The translations under genes and the position numbers were made by a program. This document shows, one piece after another, positions 11,957-24,400 of a stretch of DNA of 64,000 nucleotides (its first letter is position 1; each line of letters opens with the position of its first letter). This DNA comes from Tetranychus cinnabarinus (taxonomy: Eukaryota > Arthropoda > Arachnida > Trombidiformes > Tetranychidae). The DNA lies in contig WHVY01000001.1 in NCBI GenBank assembly GCA_022266195.1, positions 22,134,001-22,198,000 on the forward strand, given 5' to 3'. The notes beneath the pieces were generated by a model that ran no database searches, was not told where the DNA came from, and saw nothing but the letters and a program-made list of their open reading frames with translations.

Positions 11957-13651
11957 ATGATAGACAATCTTCGTTCACAGCGCGAGACCGGAAAATTTTG
12001 TGATATTGTTCTACATGTTGGAGGAAAAAGATTTCCAGCTCATCGATCTGTTTTGGCTGCTTCCAGTCCTTATTTTGAGTCTATATTAAGACATGATAAA
12101 GTAGCTCGAGAAGAAATTACAATTGGATGGGAAGATGTTGAAAGTTTTCAACTTCTTCTAGATTATATGTACTCTGGTAATGTGACCATCGATGAAAATA
12201 ATGTCAATGGTTTGCTCCGGTTATCTACTCATTTTCTTATCTCCAAATTACAAGGATACTGTCAACAGTATTTAGAACAGACTGAGTTTAACTTTGAAAA
12301 TGACAATGATAATGAAAATGGAGATAGTAATATGGATGGTGTTACTATTAAAGAGGAGCAATCACAAACAGATGAGGTTACCGGTGAAGAAAATGATGAA
12401 GATGATGGGGGACATTCAGCAAATAAAAACAAAAGGAGGAAAGTTAAGCGCAAATATACGTCCGAAGAATGGATCACTGATGAAATATCTGTTTCTAAAC
12501 GTCTTTCTCCGGAGCAAACAGGTGAATCTCGAAGAGCGGTAGCATCCATCCAATCAGGCGATGAATCACTTGCTCTCGATGATTCAAGTCAAGAGCAAAG
12601 ACAGTGGAAAGAGGGTATCAAGTGTCCACACTGTATTTATGTTGGTAACAGTGCAACTAGGCTTGAACAACACTTGTCTAGAGTTCATGAGGAAGATACA
12701 ACATATAAATGTCGCTTGTGTGATTTTACATGTAACTGGAATCGAGAATATTACCGTCATATGAAGTGTCACTATCGAGGTCCACCATTCAAATGTGAAG
12801 ACTGTGAATACACATGTGATCGTATTCAATTTATTTTGTCTCATGTTATGAGACATACCGATGAAAGGCCTTTCCAATGTAAAATGTGTCCCTTCAAATC
12901 ACGAACCAAAGGAAACTTGGAGGTGCATATGAGGATTCACACTGGAGAAAAACCTTACAAATGTCAATTCTGCGATCGTGGTTTTGCTATGAAAAACACT
13001 TTAGATCAACACTTGGCTACTCATCGAGATGATCGTCCTTTCCTATGTGATACTTGTGGTTTCACTACGAAATACCAATCACATCTGCTATCGCACAAGA
13101 GAATCCACACAGGGAATGTTTTCCACTGTACCCATGAAGGATGCAACTATTTTTCACCACGAAGATCACAACTTGCAGCTCATGAGAGAAGTCACTCTTC
13201 AATTCGATCACATATTTGTGTAACTTGTGGCCGTGGCTTCATTGAAAAGAGTCATCTCATTCGCCATGAAAGAATACACCTTGAAGACAAACCATTCAAA
13301 TGTGATGTTTGTGATTATGAAAGTACTCGAAGAGATAAATTGAAAGAACATGTTCTAAAGCATCATTCGGGTGATGCAAAAACTCCCGCTTCTTACAAAC
13401 CAAGAAAAACTCGACGACAAAGTCAGGTTACAGTTGTTGAAGAGAGCTCAATTCCTGAGTTATCTGACAGTCAGCTAATTGTTACAACACCAGGAGAAGT
13501 TCAAATTGCTGCTTCGGAACAAGAAGTGGCTACAGCAAATCTCATTTATGAATATCAATCAGACGGTGGGACACCCATTAAAACGCTTGTTATCCAAAAC
13601 ATGGAAAACGAAGGAGAATCTTGTTTCTTACAACTAGCTCCATCTTCCTAA
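11957..13651 (+). CDS. BTB/POZ protein with nine C2H2 zinc fingers
   Basis: Predicted 564-residue nuclear transcription factor. Residues 1-110 are a BTB/POZ dimerisation domain (FCDIVLHVGGKRFPAHRSVL, then SSPYFESIL). An acidic linker follows, carrying a possible SUMO site (IKEE, 131-134) and a basic nuclear signal (KNKRRKVKRK, 157-166). Nine C2H2 fingers run from about 223 to 469; several have TGEKP-like linkers, e.g. HTGEKPYKC. Finger 7 has a four-residue C-C spacing (CTHEGC). The C-terminus is Ser/Glu-rich. The frame just upstream (EVET) is open to a good acceptor, CTTCTTCAG at 11934-11942. So an upstream exon supplying the first BTB helix may exist, and ATG 11957 could be internal. No single orthologue is clear; this class covers many ZBTB-like repressors. 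Confidence 0.9.
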   Translation: MIDNLRSQRETGKFCDIVLHVGGKRFPAHRSVLAASSPYFESILRHDKVAREEITIGWEDVESFQLLLDYMYSGNVTIDENNVNGLLRLSTHFLISKLQGYCQQYLEQTEFNFENDNDNENGDSNMDGVTIKEEQSQTDEVTGEENDEDDGGHSANKNKRRKVKRKYTSEEWITDEISVSKRLSPEQTGESRRAVASIQSGDESLALDDSSQEQRQWKEGIKCPHCIYVGNSATRLEQHLSRVHEEDTTYKCRLCDFTCNWNREYYRHMKCHYRGPPFKCEDCEYTCDRIQFILSHVMRHTDERPFQCKMCPFKSRTKGNLEVHMRIHTGEKPYKCQFCDRGFAMKNTLDQHLATHRDDRPFLCDTCGFTTKYQSHLLSHKRIHTGNVFHCTHEGCNYFSPRRSQLAAHERSHSSIRSHICVTCGRGFIEKSHLIRHERIHLEDKPFKCDVCDYESTRRDKLKEHVLKHHSGDAKTPASYKPRKTRRQSQVTVVEESSIPELSDSQLIVTTPGEVQIAASEQEVATANLIYEYQSDGGTPIKTLVIQNMENEGESCFLQLAPSS

Positions 13652-13893
13652 TCTCATAATAGTCTAAACTTTGTTAATCATTTAACCTCTCTAAACATCT
13701 ATGACTATGTCAAAATTGTAATCATGAACTAGAGTAATCATTTTAAATCTTCCGAATAACTATTAATAGTTACTGTATATTTGTCAAGTACATCATATTT
13801 GAGCTCTTTAATTTAAAAACATCCCGTTGACAAGTTTTTCACTTAAAGGGCATTGTGTTATTATATTCATACATGAGATTCATTTTTGAATCA

Positions 13894-13899
13894 AATAAA
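13894..13899 (+). terminator. Poly(A) signal of the BTB zinc-finger gene
   Basis: AATAAA about 240 nt after the stop codon, on the coding strand; it is the first canonical hexamer I find downstream of that stop. Confidence 0.55.
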
Positions 13900-16800
13900 T
13901 ATACAAATTGTTACCTTTGAACTTGCAGCTAACACAATTTTTTTATTGCAGTCGTTTCCACATGATTTCAATCAGCTTCAGTTTTTTACTTTTTCAACAT
14001 AACATACGTTGGTAGCTGCACTTGAATCAACAAATTAGGGTCAGTTTATTGTATTTTTTACCATATTACTGGAATAAGGAATACTGATCTCGTAAATTTG
14101 ATCAATTATTGTACAGTTGTGGAACCAGATCAACAGTTTTCGTGATTACGATAAACGGCTTTAAAACTTTGAGACCTGGTACTTAGAGAATGGTAACACT
14201 TACAGTCATCATTTTTTCCTCAATCATTATTTTTTATTGCATTGTATGGGCTACAAGGCTCTAAAGTATGAAGTGATTTAAAATTACTTAAATTAATTTA
14301 TATTAATAGCTTCTATTTAATTTGTAGTTAGGTGAATGTTTTATTTACGGAGTTCAATGATTATTAATTTTCATCTTTATTGTGATGTATAAGAAGATAT
14401 AATATACTAATTGTATAATAATTGTTAAATCACAAGTGAAATGTTAATTTCTACGCATTTAGTCATGTCATTCATCTGATAGGCCACCAGAACTAACATG
14501 AAATCAGTTTGATGAAAAATCTGGTTCCACAACTTTGGCTTGGCTCTGGTTCTGGCTTTAAAAAAGCGATCGAAGTTCCAACTACAATCAGATGCTAAAG
14601 GACTTTGAAATCTTACAGATTTCTCTGTATTTCTCATATTGTAGATGGGCTTAAGCAATTTCTTCATCGTCCTAGTGTTCTGTACAAATCTATAAATTCA
14701 CGCATTGCATGTCCGTTTGAAAAGCCAGGTGTGAATGTTATGCTGAAATAAATCGCCATTGATGTTTAAAATATAGTGTTTCAGTGGTGATAATATTAAA
14801 TGTAGGACAGAGATTTGAGTACGAGAAAAGGGGGAAAATGATAAAGAAAAGTTGATAACAAGAATCATAATAATGGCTAAGATTTCAAGTAATGAAGCCA
14901 AATAAGAGTTGAAGTCAAGTGAGAATGAAAGATTGAAATGAAGAGAAAAATCTCTTCATTCTTAAGATTATATTCAGACTAATAGATGGCTTTCTTGATT
15001 GCCTTTTAATTCAGATAGACAAACATGGACAGTAATGAATCATACCTAGTTGTCTGAGCGTAAGCGAAGGCTTTATTATGAAAAGCGTGCGGATATTACC
15101 CACTCCAGAGCCAAAACTACTGAGCCAATCTCAACCAAATTTTATATACACCTTGGATATGTTATGGAGCATTGCAGACGAAAATTTGGTTGAGATTGGC
15201 CCACTTTTACGAAATTAGTAATTTTGATTAAAAACAGATGTCACTTGTCAAAAATTAATAGGGATAACTATGAACAAAAACTTTCGGGACTTTGTGGGTT
15301 TGTAGGGACTTAAAAACTGAGCCAATTAATGCTATTAAAAAAATATATCGATCGACAGTTTTCGATAAATGCACTTATTCAAAACACTACTTATTCTCAA
15401 ACTTCAAACTTGTCAAACTTATTCTTGCACTTTTTCTTTTCCTCTAAAACAGATCAAATTAGGCTTGAGATGCACGGACCGCAAAGTTGTACAATAGAAG
15501 CATTTTATTTCACGAAACTCGTATATCTGTCTGAATTTTTATAATATACCAGGAAATGCACTTATTTTAGGATAAAATTCTGTTTCTGTACAACAGAACA
15601 TTTCGATTTCAGTTAAATCGACCGCTTTCTGTGACCATAAGAGTTAGAGAGCTGAAACTTTACATTAATCGATGCAAATTGGATCATCACTTTTTAGATT
15701 TAACGACAGTTCTCTTGTGGCTATTGCCCGTAAAAACTTATTGCTAAGAACTTTAGTCATATGCGCGCTCAGACTTCACTGTTATCAACAGTAGTCTAGT
15801 AGGAATATTAATCATTGGTAACAGTCTAACAGTTAGTTATACGGACACAGGGAGAGTAGCAATTTTACACACAGTTTGCTCATTTATTTGAATTCATTAA
15901 TTATTAATAATGAGATTTATATTGTACTTTTTGGTGACGTATCTTCGCACCAGCACTAAATACTTGCATTAACGGACAAACAAACTGACCGCAAATCAGC
16001 TCTAGAATTAGCTTTGATATCTTTCCATTTCATGTTATTTTCAGTGTTTTTATTTCAGTGGTTGATATTAAAGGAGATTACCCAAAAATACAAAATTGAT
16101 GGATTTTTTAGTCTTTTAGTTTTCTTGTAGAGCATCGAAAATGAATTATGACTGAATGTACTTTTTTATTTGCGTTGAATACTTCCGGTTACTGAGAAAA
16201 CTGATAACAACCAACAAAAATGAGGGAATTGTGCCCGATATACTGCACGGAATTATTTTATGACATCAATGAATGGCTCTTGACTTTTTTTATCAAGTAA
16301 AACCGGAAGATAGCAGCTTTCTGATAATTTCATGATGAAAGCATATCATATTTTAAGCTTTTGCAACGATAACCGTTTATTTTTTATCCACCGTGTAGAG
16401 CCACATCATTGGAAGTTTGGAAACAGCTTTTGTACCAAAATTTAATTTAGTATTTTTTCATAATTATCATAATACATGTAGTTGCAAATAATATTAATAG
16501 ATTACTCTGATTTTTTTTGGTCAAATTGAGTGTGGAAAGACTATAACTAAAATTTTCATCACCATTGAAAATCGCGCTCATTTTATTGAAAAGGGACAAT
16601 TTTAGGTAGTCGACTGTATTTACACTATTAGTCAGTCAGCGTTATTCATGATTTTCAAACTTCCTTGTTAGATCAAATTAAAGCAAATTGTTGCTTCAAA
16701 CTAATTTTGAGAGTTTTTGGATTGATATTGGAAGAAAATTGAATTAAGCCAATTTATGATTACAGAAATCGAATCGAAATTCGACCGAATGTAAAATTAA

Positions 16801-17666
16801 ATGAAAGGATGTTGCGTGCTATTCCTGCCAATCATTAGAGGTACAGTGATATCCCAGATAATGAGACCACTGTAGAATAGCTTATTTTCACTATTCAGCG
16901 AGCAGCTAATTATTACATATTGATATCAGTTAGCGTCAAATCGCTTAATTATACAGGGGCGTCTAGCCTCATTATTTCCTGGACAACCGATAATTAAAAT
17001 ATTGTTGTCTTGTATTGGTTGTCGTTCAAAACTCATCTAAGCATTAGCTATGAACTTGAGAATTGAATGACATGATTAAAAAGGTTTTTCCAGTTTCTCA
17101 TTAGGAATTACGCACTGATCATCCTTTTTAATCTCTTAATTAGTCATTTAATCTACATTTCTCTAGAAAAATTGTTACTCATTATCATTTCAATCATCAA
17201 ATTCATGAGGATTGTTTTTAAAGATATTTAAACTGATGTGTTTTGTTGCTTGACTTATGACTAACCTATTTATTTATTAATATTTAGGTAAGTTTATTCA
17301 GCAAAGAGTAATGAAGTCAATGTAAATATCTAAATTCAATGTCCGGATCTTCAGTTGAGCGCTAAAATACTGTATAAGACTCGACTTAGCTTTTATTGAC
17401 TAATATTAATGAATATTGCTGTATTTTTTATTATTTAACATCAATTTCTAGCACAATACATGGGGTAACAATAGTTATTAAATGTACTTTCAAATGATGA
17501 ATAGCTTGAATACTTTACGAAAACTAAAAATGCTGTTGCTATTTCCACACAATTTATCAGCTAATCAGTACTTGAATGTGTTTTTATCAAAGCTCTGGTT
17601 GACCGATTTATAGACAATCAAAAAGCCGTGAGTTTTGGCCGAGGTATGAGTTGCTTAGTGGTCGTC
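13900..17666. other. Intergenic, probable old repeats
   Basis: No gene recognised. It contains a pair of 15-bp inverted repeats (14116-14130, 14519-14533), a 20-bp hairpin (15124-15200) and generally degenerate sequence. The stretch 15050-15310 reads like decayed transposon DNA, but no superfamily can be assigned. Confidence 0.4.
15124..15200. repeat. 20-bp perfect inverted repeat (hairpin)
   Basis: GCCAATCTCAACCAAATTTT at 15124-15143 is perfectly complementary to 15181-15200, with a 37-nt loop. The perfection of the arms contrasts with the degenerate surroundings. Confidence 0.9.
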
Positions 17667-17669
17667 TAA

Positions 17670-18059
17670 CAAGGGAGGGGACCCACCTGGTACGATTTGA
17701 TTTGGTAAATTTCATGATGAATCGATGGAAAAGAGTTAAAAAAGATGTTTGGTGACCTGCAAATTTTCGCTTCAATTTTTATTCCAATTTTAAGTCTAAT
17801 CAGACCTATTGTAATGAATTGAAAATGACAAAAACAAAGACATTCCACAACAAACTAAACAAAATGAATGTTAGTCTCAACTTGAGAATGGCAATTTTTC
17901 ATAGTTTCAGTTCATAACAATAGGTCTAATTGAAATTAAAATTGGAATAAAAATTGAAGCGAAAATTTGCAGGTCACCAAACATCTTTTTTAACTCTTTT
18001 CCATCGATTCATCCTGAAATTGACCAAATCAAATCGTACCAGGTGGGTCCCCTCCCTTG
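17670..18059. mobile_element. Fold-back MITE, PIF/Harbinger-like
   Basis: A 390-bp element made almost wholly of two inverted arms of about 150 bp, with about 70 bp between them. The arms differ at only a handful of positions. The ends read CAAGGGAGGGGACCCACCT and its complement. Both sides are flanked by TAA (17667-17669, 18060-18062), a target duplication of the TWA type used by PIF/Harbinger elements. No transposase frame. It lies between the BTB zinc-finger gene and the 3' end of the alpha2/delta gene. Two short minus-strand frames here are mirror-image artefacts of the arms. The superfamily call rests on a 3-bp duplication only. Confidence 0.85.
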
Positions 18060-18383
18060 TAAGTTGTTATAAAAAGCCTTGCCACTTTTTACAAAATTGA
18101 GTTTACATGAATTTAGAAAAAAATATGAAAAATTATTACGGGGAAATGAGTTCGAGTATACCATTCTACTTGGAAAACAAATTTGATGATTTTTAGAGCG
18201 AGTAAAGGTATGATTAATCAAAATATCATCACAATATCAAATGTAAAAATCTCTAATTGAGAGCTATAAGACATTACGATTAATAAATGAATTTTGAAAA
18301 GGTAAAGCTGAAACATCAATTGATAATCAATAAAATAACTCATATATTAATATAATTAAACTTTGAATCTTGATCACTTTACG

Positions 18384-18394
18384 TTTATTTTATT
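18384..18394 (-). terminator. Poly(A) signals of the alpha2/delta gene
   Basis: Two overlapping AATAAA hexamers on the minus strand, about 45 nt beyond the stop codon at 18436-18438. A further AATAAA overlaps the stop codon itself, which is followed in frame by a second TAA. Confidence 0.6.
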
Positions 18395-18435
18395 GCTTTG
18401 GCTTTAAATTAAAAAAAATTAATGAAATATTTTTA

Positions 18436-21400
18436 TTAGCTATTTGTTAACAAAGTGATGAGATTATTGACTAAAATGCACCAAGAAATTAAGGCAATTA
18501 TTCCTAAAGATCCAAGGTGGCTTCCTCGACCACAGTCATGTTTAGAAATGTTGAATTCCTAGATAAATGAAAAGAAAAATTTGGATATTAAAATTAAAAA
18601 CTGTGCAAAAAAGATTCATGGTAACTTGAAGTTTTGAATACAGAGCAGTTATTGTTCAGCTCATCTATTGAATAGCACTTAAACCATTTAGGATACAGAT
18701 TGCCTTAATATAACTAGGTTTTGGCTTGATTTTTCAAGCATTTTTGAAGCATTCCAACCTCTGAGTTTTATTCAGCGCCATTTTATTTGATTAGGTACTT
18801 TAAATTCACTTACATCGTTAGTAACAAATATGAATTCAAGTTTGATTGAGACTCATTATTGACATATTGTATCGATATTTGACAATACAATGAATAACTT
18901 CATATAAATGTCAGCAATAGTTGAAAGAGAATTGCTTTTTGAAAATGATCGCCATCTCCTTAATAGATGACACATCTAAAATCAAAAATGTGTTTGAATA
19001 AAACTCATACTTGGAATATTTCAACTAAAAATTAGCTTCATCCTGAACACATGCCTGTAAAGTGTGTTGTTTATTTACCTTTTTGTGGAAGTCAAAACAA
19101 GATTCAGGGCGTTTTCGTTCAAATTTGCGTCGATTGTTAAATTTTTCACATGGATTTTTGGATTCATAATTAACCTCTTTACGGATAATTGATTGTCTTT
19201 TAGGCGATGATGGACACTGATTGTGAGAAACGAGGAGAATCAAATTTGTCTGTGGAATCCATTGGACGACATAATTTCTATACAAATAAAATGAGAAAAC
19301 GAAAAGAAAGTTTTTAAAAGATTGAATTGATGGACTGCATTTAATAGTACTCACTGTTCACATCCATCCTCTAATGTATAAGTACGGGAAGTTGGATCGG
19401 AAAATTTCTTCAAATTTTGAGCTTCATAAAGATAATAAAACTTATCACACGGATAAAATGTTGTTCTTGCAGGAGCAATCAAATTACCAGCGGAATTGTT
19501 GAAGTAATCGAGACGTGCTTGCCTCTGCAAGTAACTTGTATCATAATCAGAGGGTAAAAAGTAATCAGCAAAAACGTGTGAATAATGGTTTGTCCAATCA
19601 ATCGTTATAAACAGTTTAATCATGCTAAATACAAACTGGCCAATTATCCAGGTGATAAGTTGCTTGATCCGATCTAAGGTAGACCATATTGATGAAGCTG
19701 CACTTCGACGTTCGCCTTCAGAAATACAAATGGCTTGATAATCATAAATGCGTATTTTAGTGTATAGACCAATGTCGATTAAATCGGTAAACAAATCATT
19801 GTCTAATTGTCCATAAAAAAGTCCTGTATAGTGAACAAGGCCATCGGGATCTTGCCAATCTCGATCAGAGGTGATAATATATCCATTGTTATCCAATAGA
19901 AGGCAATCAATTTCACTGGAATCACAATTAATGAGACAGTTGTCTCCGGTACAAATTGAAGAGGATCGTAGGAAGGCTTCAGCAAAAGGTTTATAAGGTA
20001 TTCGACCCAATATTGAACCAACCGGAACATCAGTAACTTTTGAATTCTTAGAGGCCAAGAAAATTGCTTTTGAGACGGAAATATAAACATCTTTAATATG
20101 TTTACCGGTTGAAACAAGGTCGAAGGGAACTGAAAATAATAATGAAGATTCCTTGTACCGAGTTGCAAATTCAACTGATCTCTGGTAAAATTGTTCATCA
20201 ATTGAACGATCTGGAATAAAATTATCTGGTAAGTTTGATAAAGACAAGGGATCATCATTTGGGTACAATTTAACTCGAGTTAGACCAGAGCGAGTCGACA
20301 AAAGTTTCATGATGAATTTGAGATCAGGTTTTCTGGGAAAAATAAAGATGAATCAAAATGAAATTACAAAATGGTTAATGTTTGTATATAATTTTAAATT
20401 ATGAGTCTAAATTATCATTGATTTCATGAGTTTTCTTGATTGACACAGTTAATTAATGAAATTGAAATGAAGTTTTATTATCATATACCTTTCTACACAG
20501 AGACATTGAAAAAATGAAGTACATTTCCTAACTGATGGATGCTGTATAATCAGAAGATGCCGCTAGAATATCTTTTTCATTGTCAGTTAGAATTTTCTCT
20601 TGTGAACAAACAAAACAAAGTAACTCATTCAATATCTTTGCAACTCATTTACTTTAACTGTTTGAAGCAAATTATATTACAAAATAAAATTGTCGCCTCA
20701 ACTTACCTTGTAATATTCGATTTACATTGATCAAAGTTGATTTTGGTGAATTTAGCATCGTAGATCAGTCTTTCAATTAGCTCACGATCACCTAAATTGA
20801 AAAAAATTATTTTAATAACATTGCAAATTATTTACATGATGATGGTGGTATGATGACTATAAAAGCCTGTAACGACTTCAGCATCAACCACTTTAATGAT
20901 GTCAAGTAGTCATTTGAAGATTTCTTACAGAAAAATGGTTTAGTTGAAGCGATTCCACCCGCATTTGTTTCCAGCGACCCAATCCAATCAATCGCTTTTT
21001 CACCTTCATCTCTCCACCGATTGAGAAACATTTTTATCATAGATGCAGGATTGATTGATTTATTTGCCGGATCACCACGATTTCGAGGGTTTACGTAGCA
21101 ATACACCCAGTCTGGATGAACATACCAATCATTTGAAGCGAAATATTGGTTAAAATCAGGGGAACTTGTGGCGTCGATTTGACCCTTGATTGTACTTAAA
21201 CCATAAGTTTCAGGAAGTGCAATGGCCATAATAAATGGTGTATCATCAATAGCAGTCCAACAATATTTGTTTAATCTTGTCAAACCTCGATTCTGTAAGC
21301 AAGACAAAAATGAGGGGAAAAAGTTAAGTCAAATAATGAAATGGAACAATTACATTTCCATAAAAATGTCGAGAGTATAATAACTGGGAAGTAAAGCTTA

Positions 21401-24400
21401 AAAAAATTAACATCGATTTTAAATTTTAGACTTTAATGAATTGATTTTTGTTTGTATTTGTAATATTATGGTCACATAGGCAAATAACAACACAGAGACA
21501 ATGTTTTAAGAAGACTAACACACAAAGTGAAACCCATTAAAATTGAAGTTATCAACGATTGATCACTACAAAAGAAAACTTGTCCACCAATTCAACATTG
21601 AGACTGAACATTGGTTGTTTTTCAGTTAATGATGATGATAGCGATAATAATATATAACTTATATCCATTGTATACGATTGAACTGATTTGCTGAGACAAG
21701 GCAGACGAGAAAAAAGAGGGAAAAGGTTTAATAAGAGCAAGTCAAGATTGCTGATTGATGAAGATTAATAGATTAATAGCATGAAATTGTGAATATAAGC
21801 GTTCAACAAGGATGAAATCAGAAGTTGATAGATATGAAAAATTAAATAATACACCTTGGATAAAATTAAATTAAAATGCGACAAAGTTAACTGTTAAAGT
21901 TGAATCATTGTACTTTTATCGTATCTCAATCCAAATGGACAGATACATGTACTACTTGGATCCATTAAGTATCAATAGCTGATATTTTGCCGCTAATTAT
22001 AAATTATTAACTTAATTTTTAAAAAGAATCAAAACTTAAACTTTAGATAGATTCACCAGAATAAACAATAAAATAAGAATAACTTTCCCAGCAGATTGTA
22101 TTCAGTAGCGATTGATATTTTTTATCCTTGTCTATAATTGTGAAGTAGACAGACAAATAAGACCATTTATATTGGAAAAGTTGAGCATTTCAAGTTGAAA
22201 TACAATCATTGGGTCTTGTTGATATAAAAATGGAAAATCAAATTAAATAAATAAACAATGATGATATTAGATGGTAAAGTTAACGGACAGGAAGGTTAAT
22301 TTCTTTATATCGCTGGATGACCAATGTTTATCTACTTTGACAGTCTTTGTTTTGATTGTCCGCAAGCCTTTTTTAATAGTTTTGTTTACCATCAACAAAA
22401 TGTTTCTCGGTATACACACACACATGATAAGCATCGAGGTTTGAAGTGAGCCATATAATTTCATGTGAAATTGTACATATCAGAATGTTGTTGGGTAAAA
22501 ATTGAAATGTTATTGATATGGTCTCGGGCCTTTTCAAAAGTAATCTTGTTTAATCTTTTGTTGAGTTGAAAGTCAAAACGACATGAGGATGAGCCCAAGA
22601 AAATAGAGGAAACCAAGAAATGGAAATAATATTGAAAAAAACAAAAATGTCATCCAAATGTCAAAATAATAAGCAAATATTTGAAATCTAATAATAGCAT
22701 GAAAGAAAAAAAAGAGAAAGTAAAAAGTAAAATGATTAATATTGTAAGATTGAATATATTTGAAGCAAATTTCAAAAGTCGATCATCATGTATCATCATG
22801 TAGATTACGTGTTTATGTTTAAATGAATTATTTGGTAGCATTAAAGGCTCAATAATTTCCTGTCAGAAAATATTTTTTTGCTTCAAAATCTACAAACCTT
22901 AATATAACTAGCCGTACGATTATACAGAAATTCATTGTCGTTATCATTGAGTAACAGCCAAAATCCAAAGTAATATTATGATTGACATTGAAGGGTAATA
23001 ACAATAATTACTGTTGTAAATATTAAGAATAGTTCCATTCCATCATTCCTCATTAATTATGGATAGTTTTGCCAGTTGCAAGTCTCATATATGGTTAGGC
23101 AAAAGTGTGAGTGAATCACAAGTTTTGGTGTAATTCCTTCAGAGATTGATAAAAGAGATGAATTCATTGAAATCCATACAAGAGATGATAGACAAAGTCA
23201 TGAACTGATAATGATATTATGCCATGTCAACAAGGTAAAAGTCAATGTTACTTTTTATCAGCCCACATCAAAGATTAAACTCTATTGCTTTGTTATTGTT
23301 GTTGATGTTGGGAAATGTTATCGTTGAACGTGGTTAGAGATGTTTGAGCTTCAATAACAATCAGTTAATCCGGTTATTCAATTGTAAAACAGATCAAACA
23401 ATAATCAGATTGATTATTTGTGAGTTAACCATCGTAATCAGGATAGACCAATAGAGAGAAACAGAAAAGGTGAGAAATAATGTAATTCAATGTGCAGTAC
23501 AATTTCAGTTATCCATTGAATGAAATATCTTTTAGTAACATTAGTTTTCTATTTATCACCTTTCTTGTCATCATCATCACCATCATAACAGAAGTAATAA
23601 TAATCACCATCATAATCATCATTTATTTCTTTCGTGGTATTACGTATTTGTCGGAGAAACGATTTATTGAAACAACATTGTTTCACCAAACCATTTACTC
23701 CATCTTCAATGTAATTCCAGTCAATTCATTTTTGCCCATTAAACACACCATTGGTAAGTTATTTGACAAAAAACTTTGATTATCCAGCGAACAAAGTTTA
23801 TTGGTCAAAATCCTTTGAACATCAGGCAAAGATTGGAGAAAATTGATGGCTGAAATCCACATGTGACCTTAATAAGCCAATATTTTAACCAAATTAATCA
23901 AGAATATTCAACAACACCTGCTTCTCAAATCTTTTAAATTTCCAAAAAAGAGGCTCAAATGTATCAGAAAGGGTCCATCACAGGCAAAAACGGATAAATC
24001 CATGCATGAATTAACGACAGTTGACAATTAAGTGGACATTAGACAATTTTCACTCAACTCCGTCTTTTGTTGTGAATTGTAAAGATGCATAAGATGAATG
24101 CTGACAAAGCAAAAAACCAACCTTTCAATGAAAACCAAAGATTTGTAACAAGCAATCTTCACGGTAAATCACATTGCAGATACGATCAGACGATGATTTA
24201 TTAACTGTTTAACTGTTAATCAGAAACCAATCCAAACAGTATAATGTGGTTGATTAATCATGTTAAGAGCTCAGTTATGCACCATGTTTAAAGATTTACA
24301 GATATTTAAGATCAATCCTTGAAAGAGCGGGATTTAATATCTTTTTTTAATTAATCCTTTCTTTCGTAAGATGGCGACGGTGAGAAGCAAAAATCTTTGA

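Noticed and set aside
12262..12877. Several alternative-frame ORFs inside the BTB zinc-finger gene
   Set aside because: Shadows of the real coding frame, which alone carries the BTB and C2H2 signatures.
16842..16985. Possible Tc1/pogo-like MITE (TACAGTG ... CACTGTA, and CCAGATAATGAG against CTCATTATTTCCTGG)
   Set aside because: The inverted matches are short and imperfect, and no consistent pair of ends with a TA duplication can be drawn.
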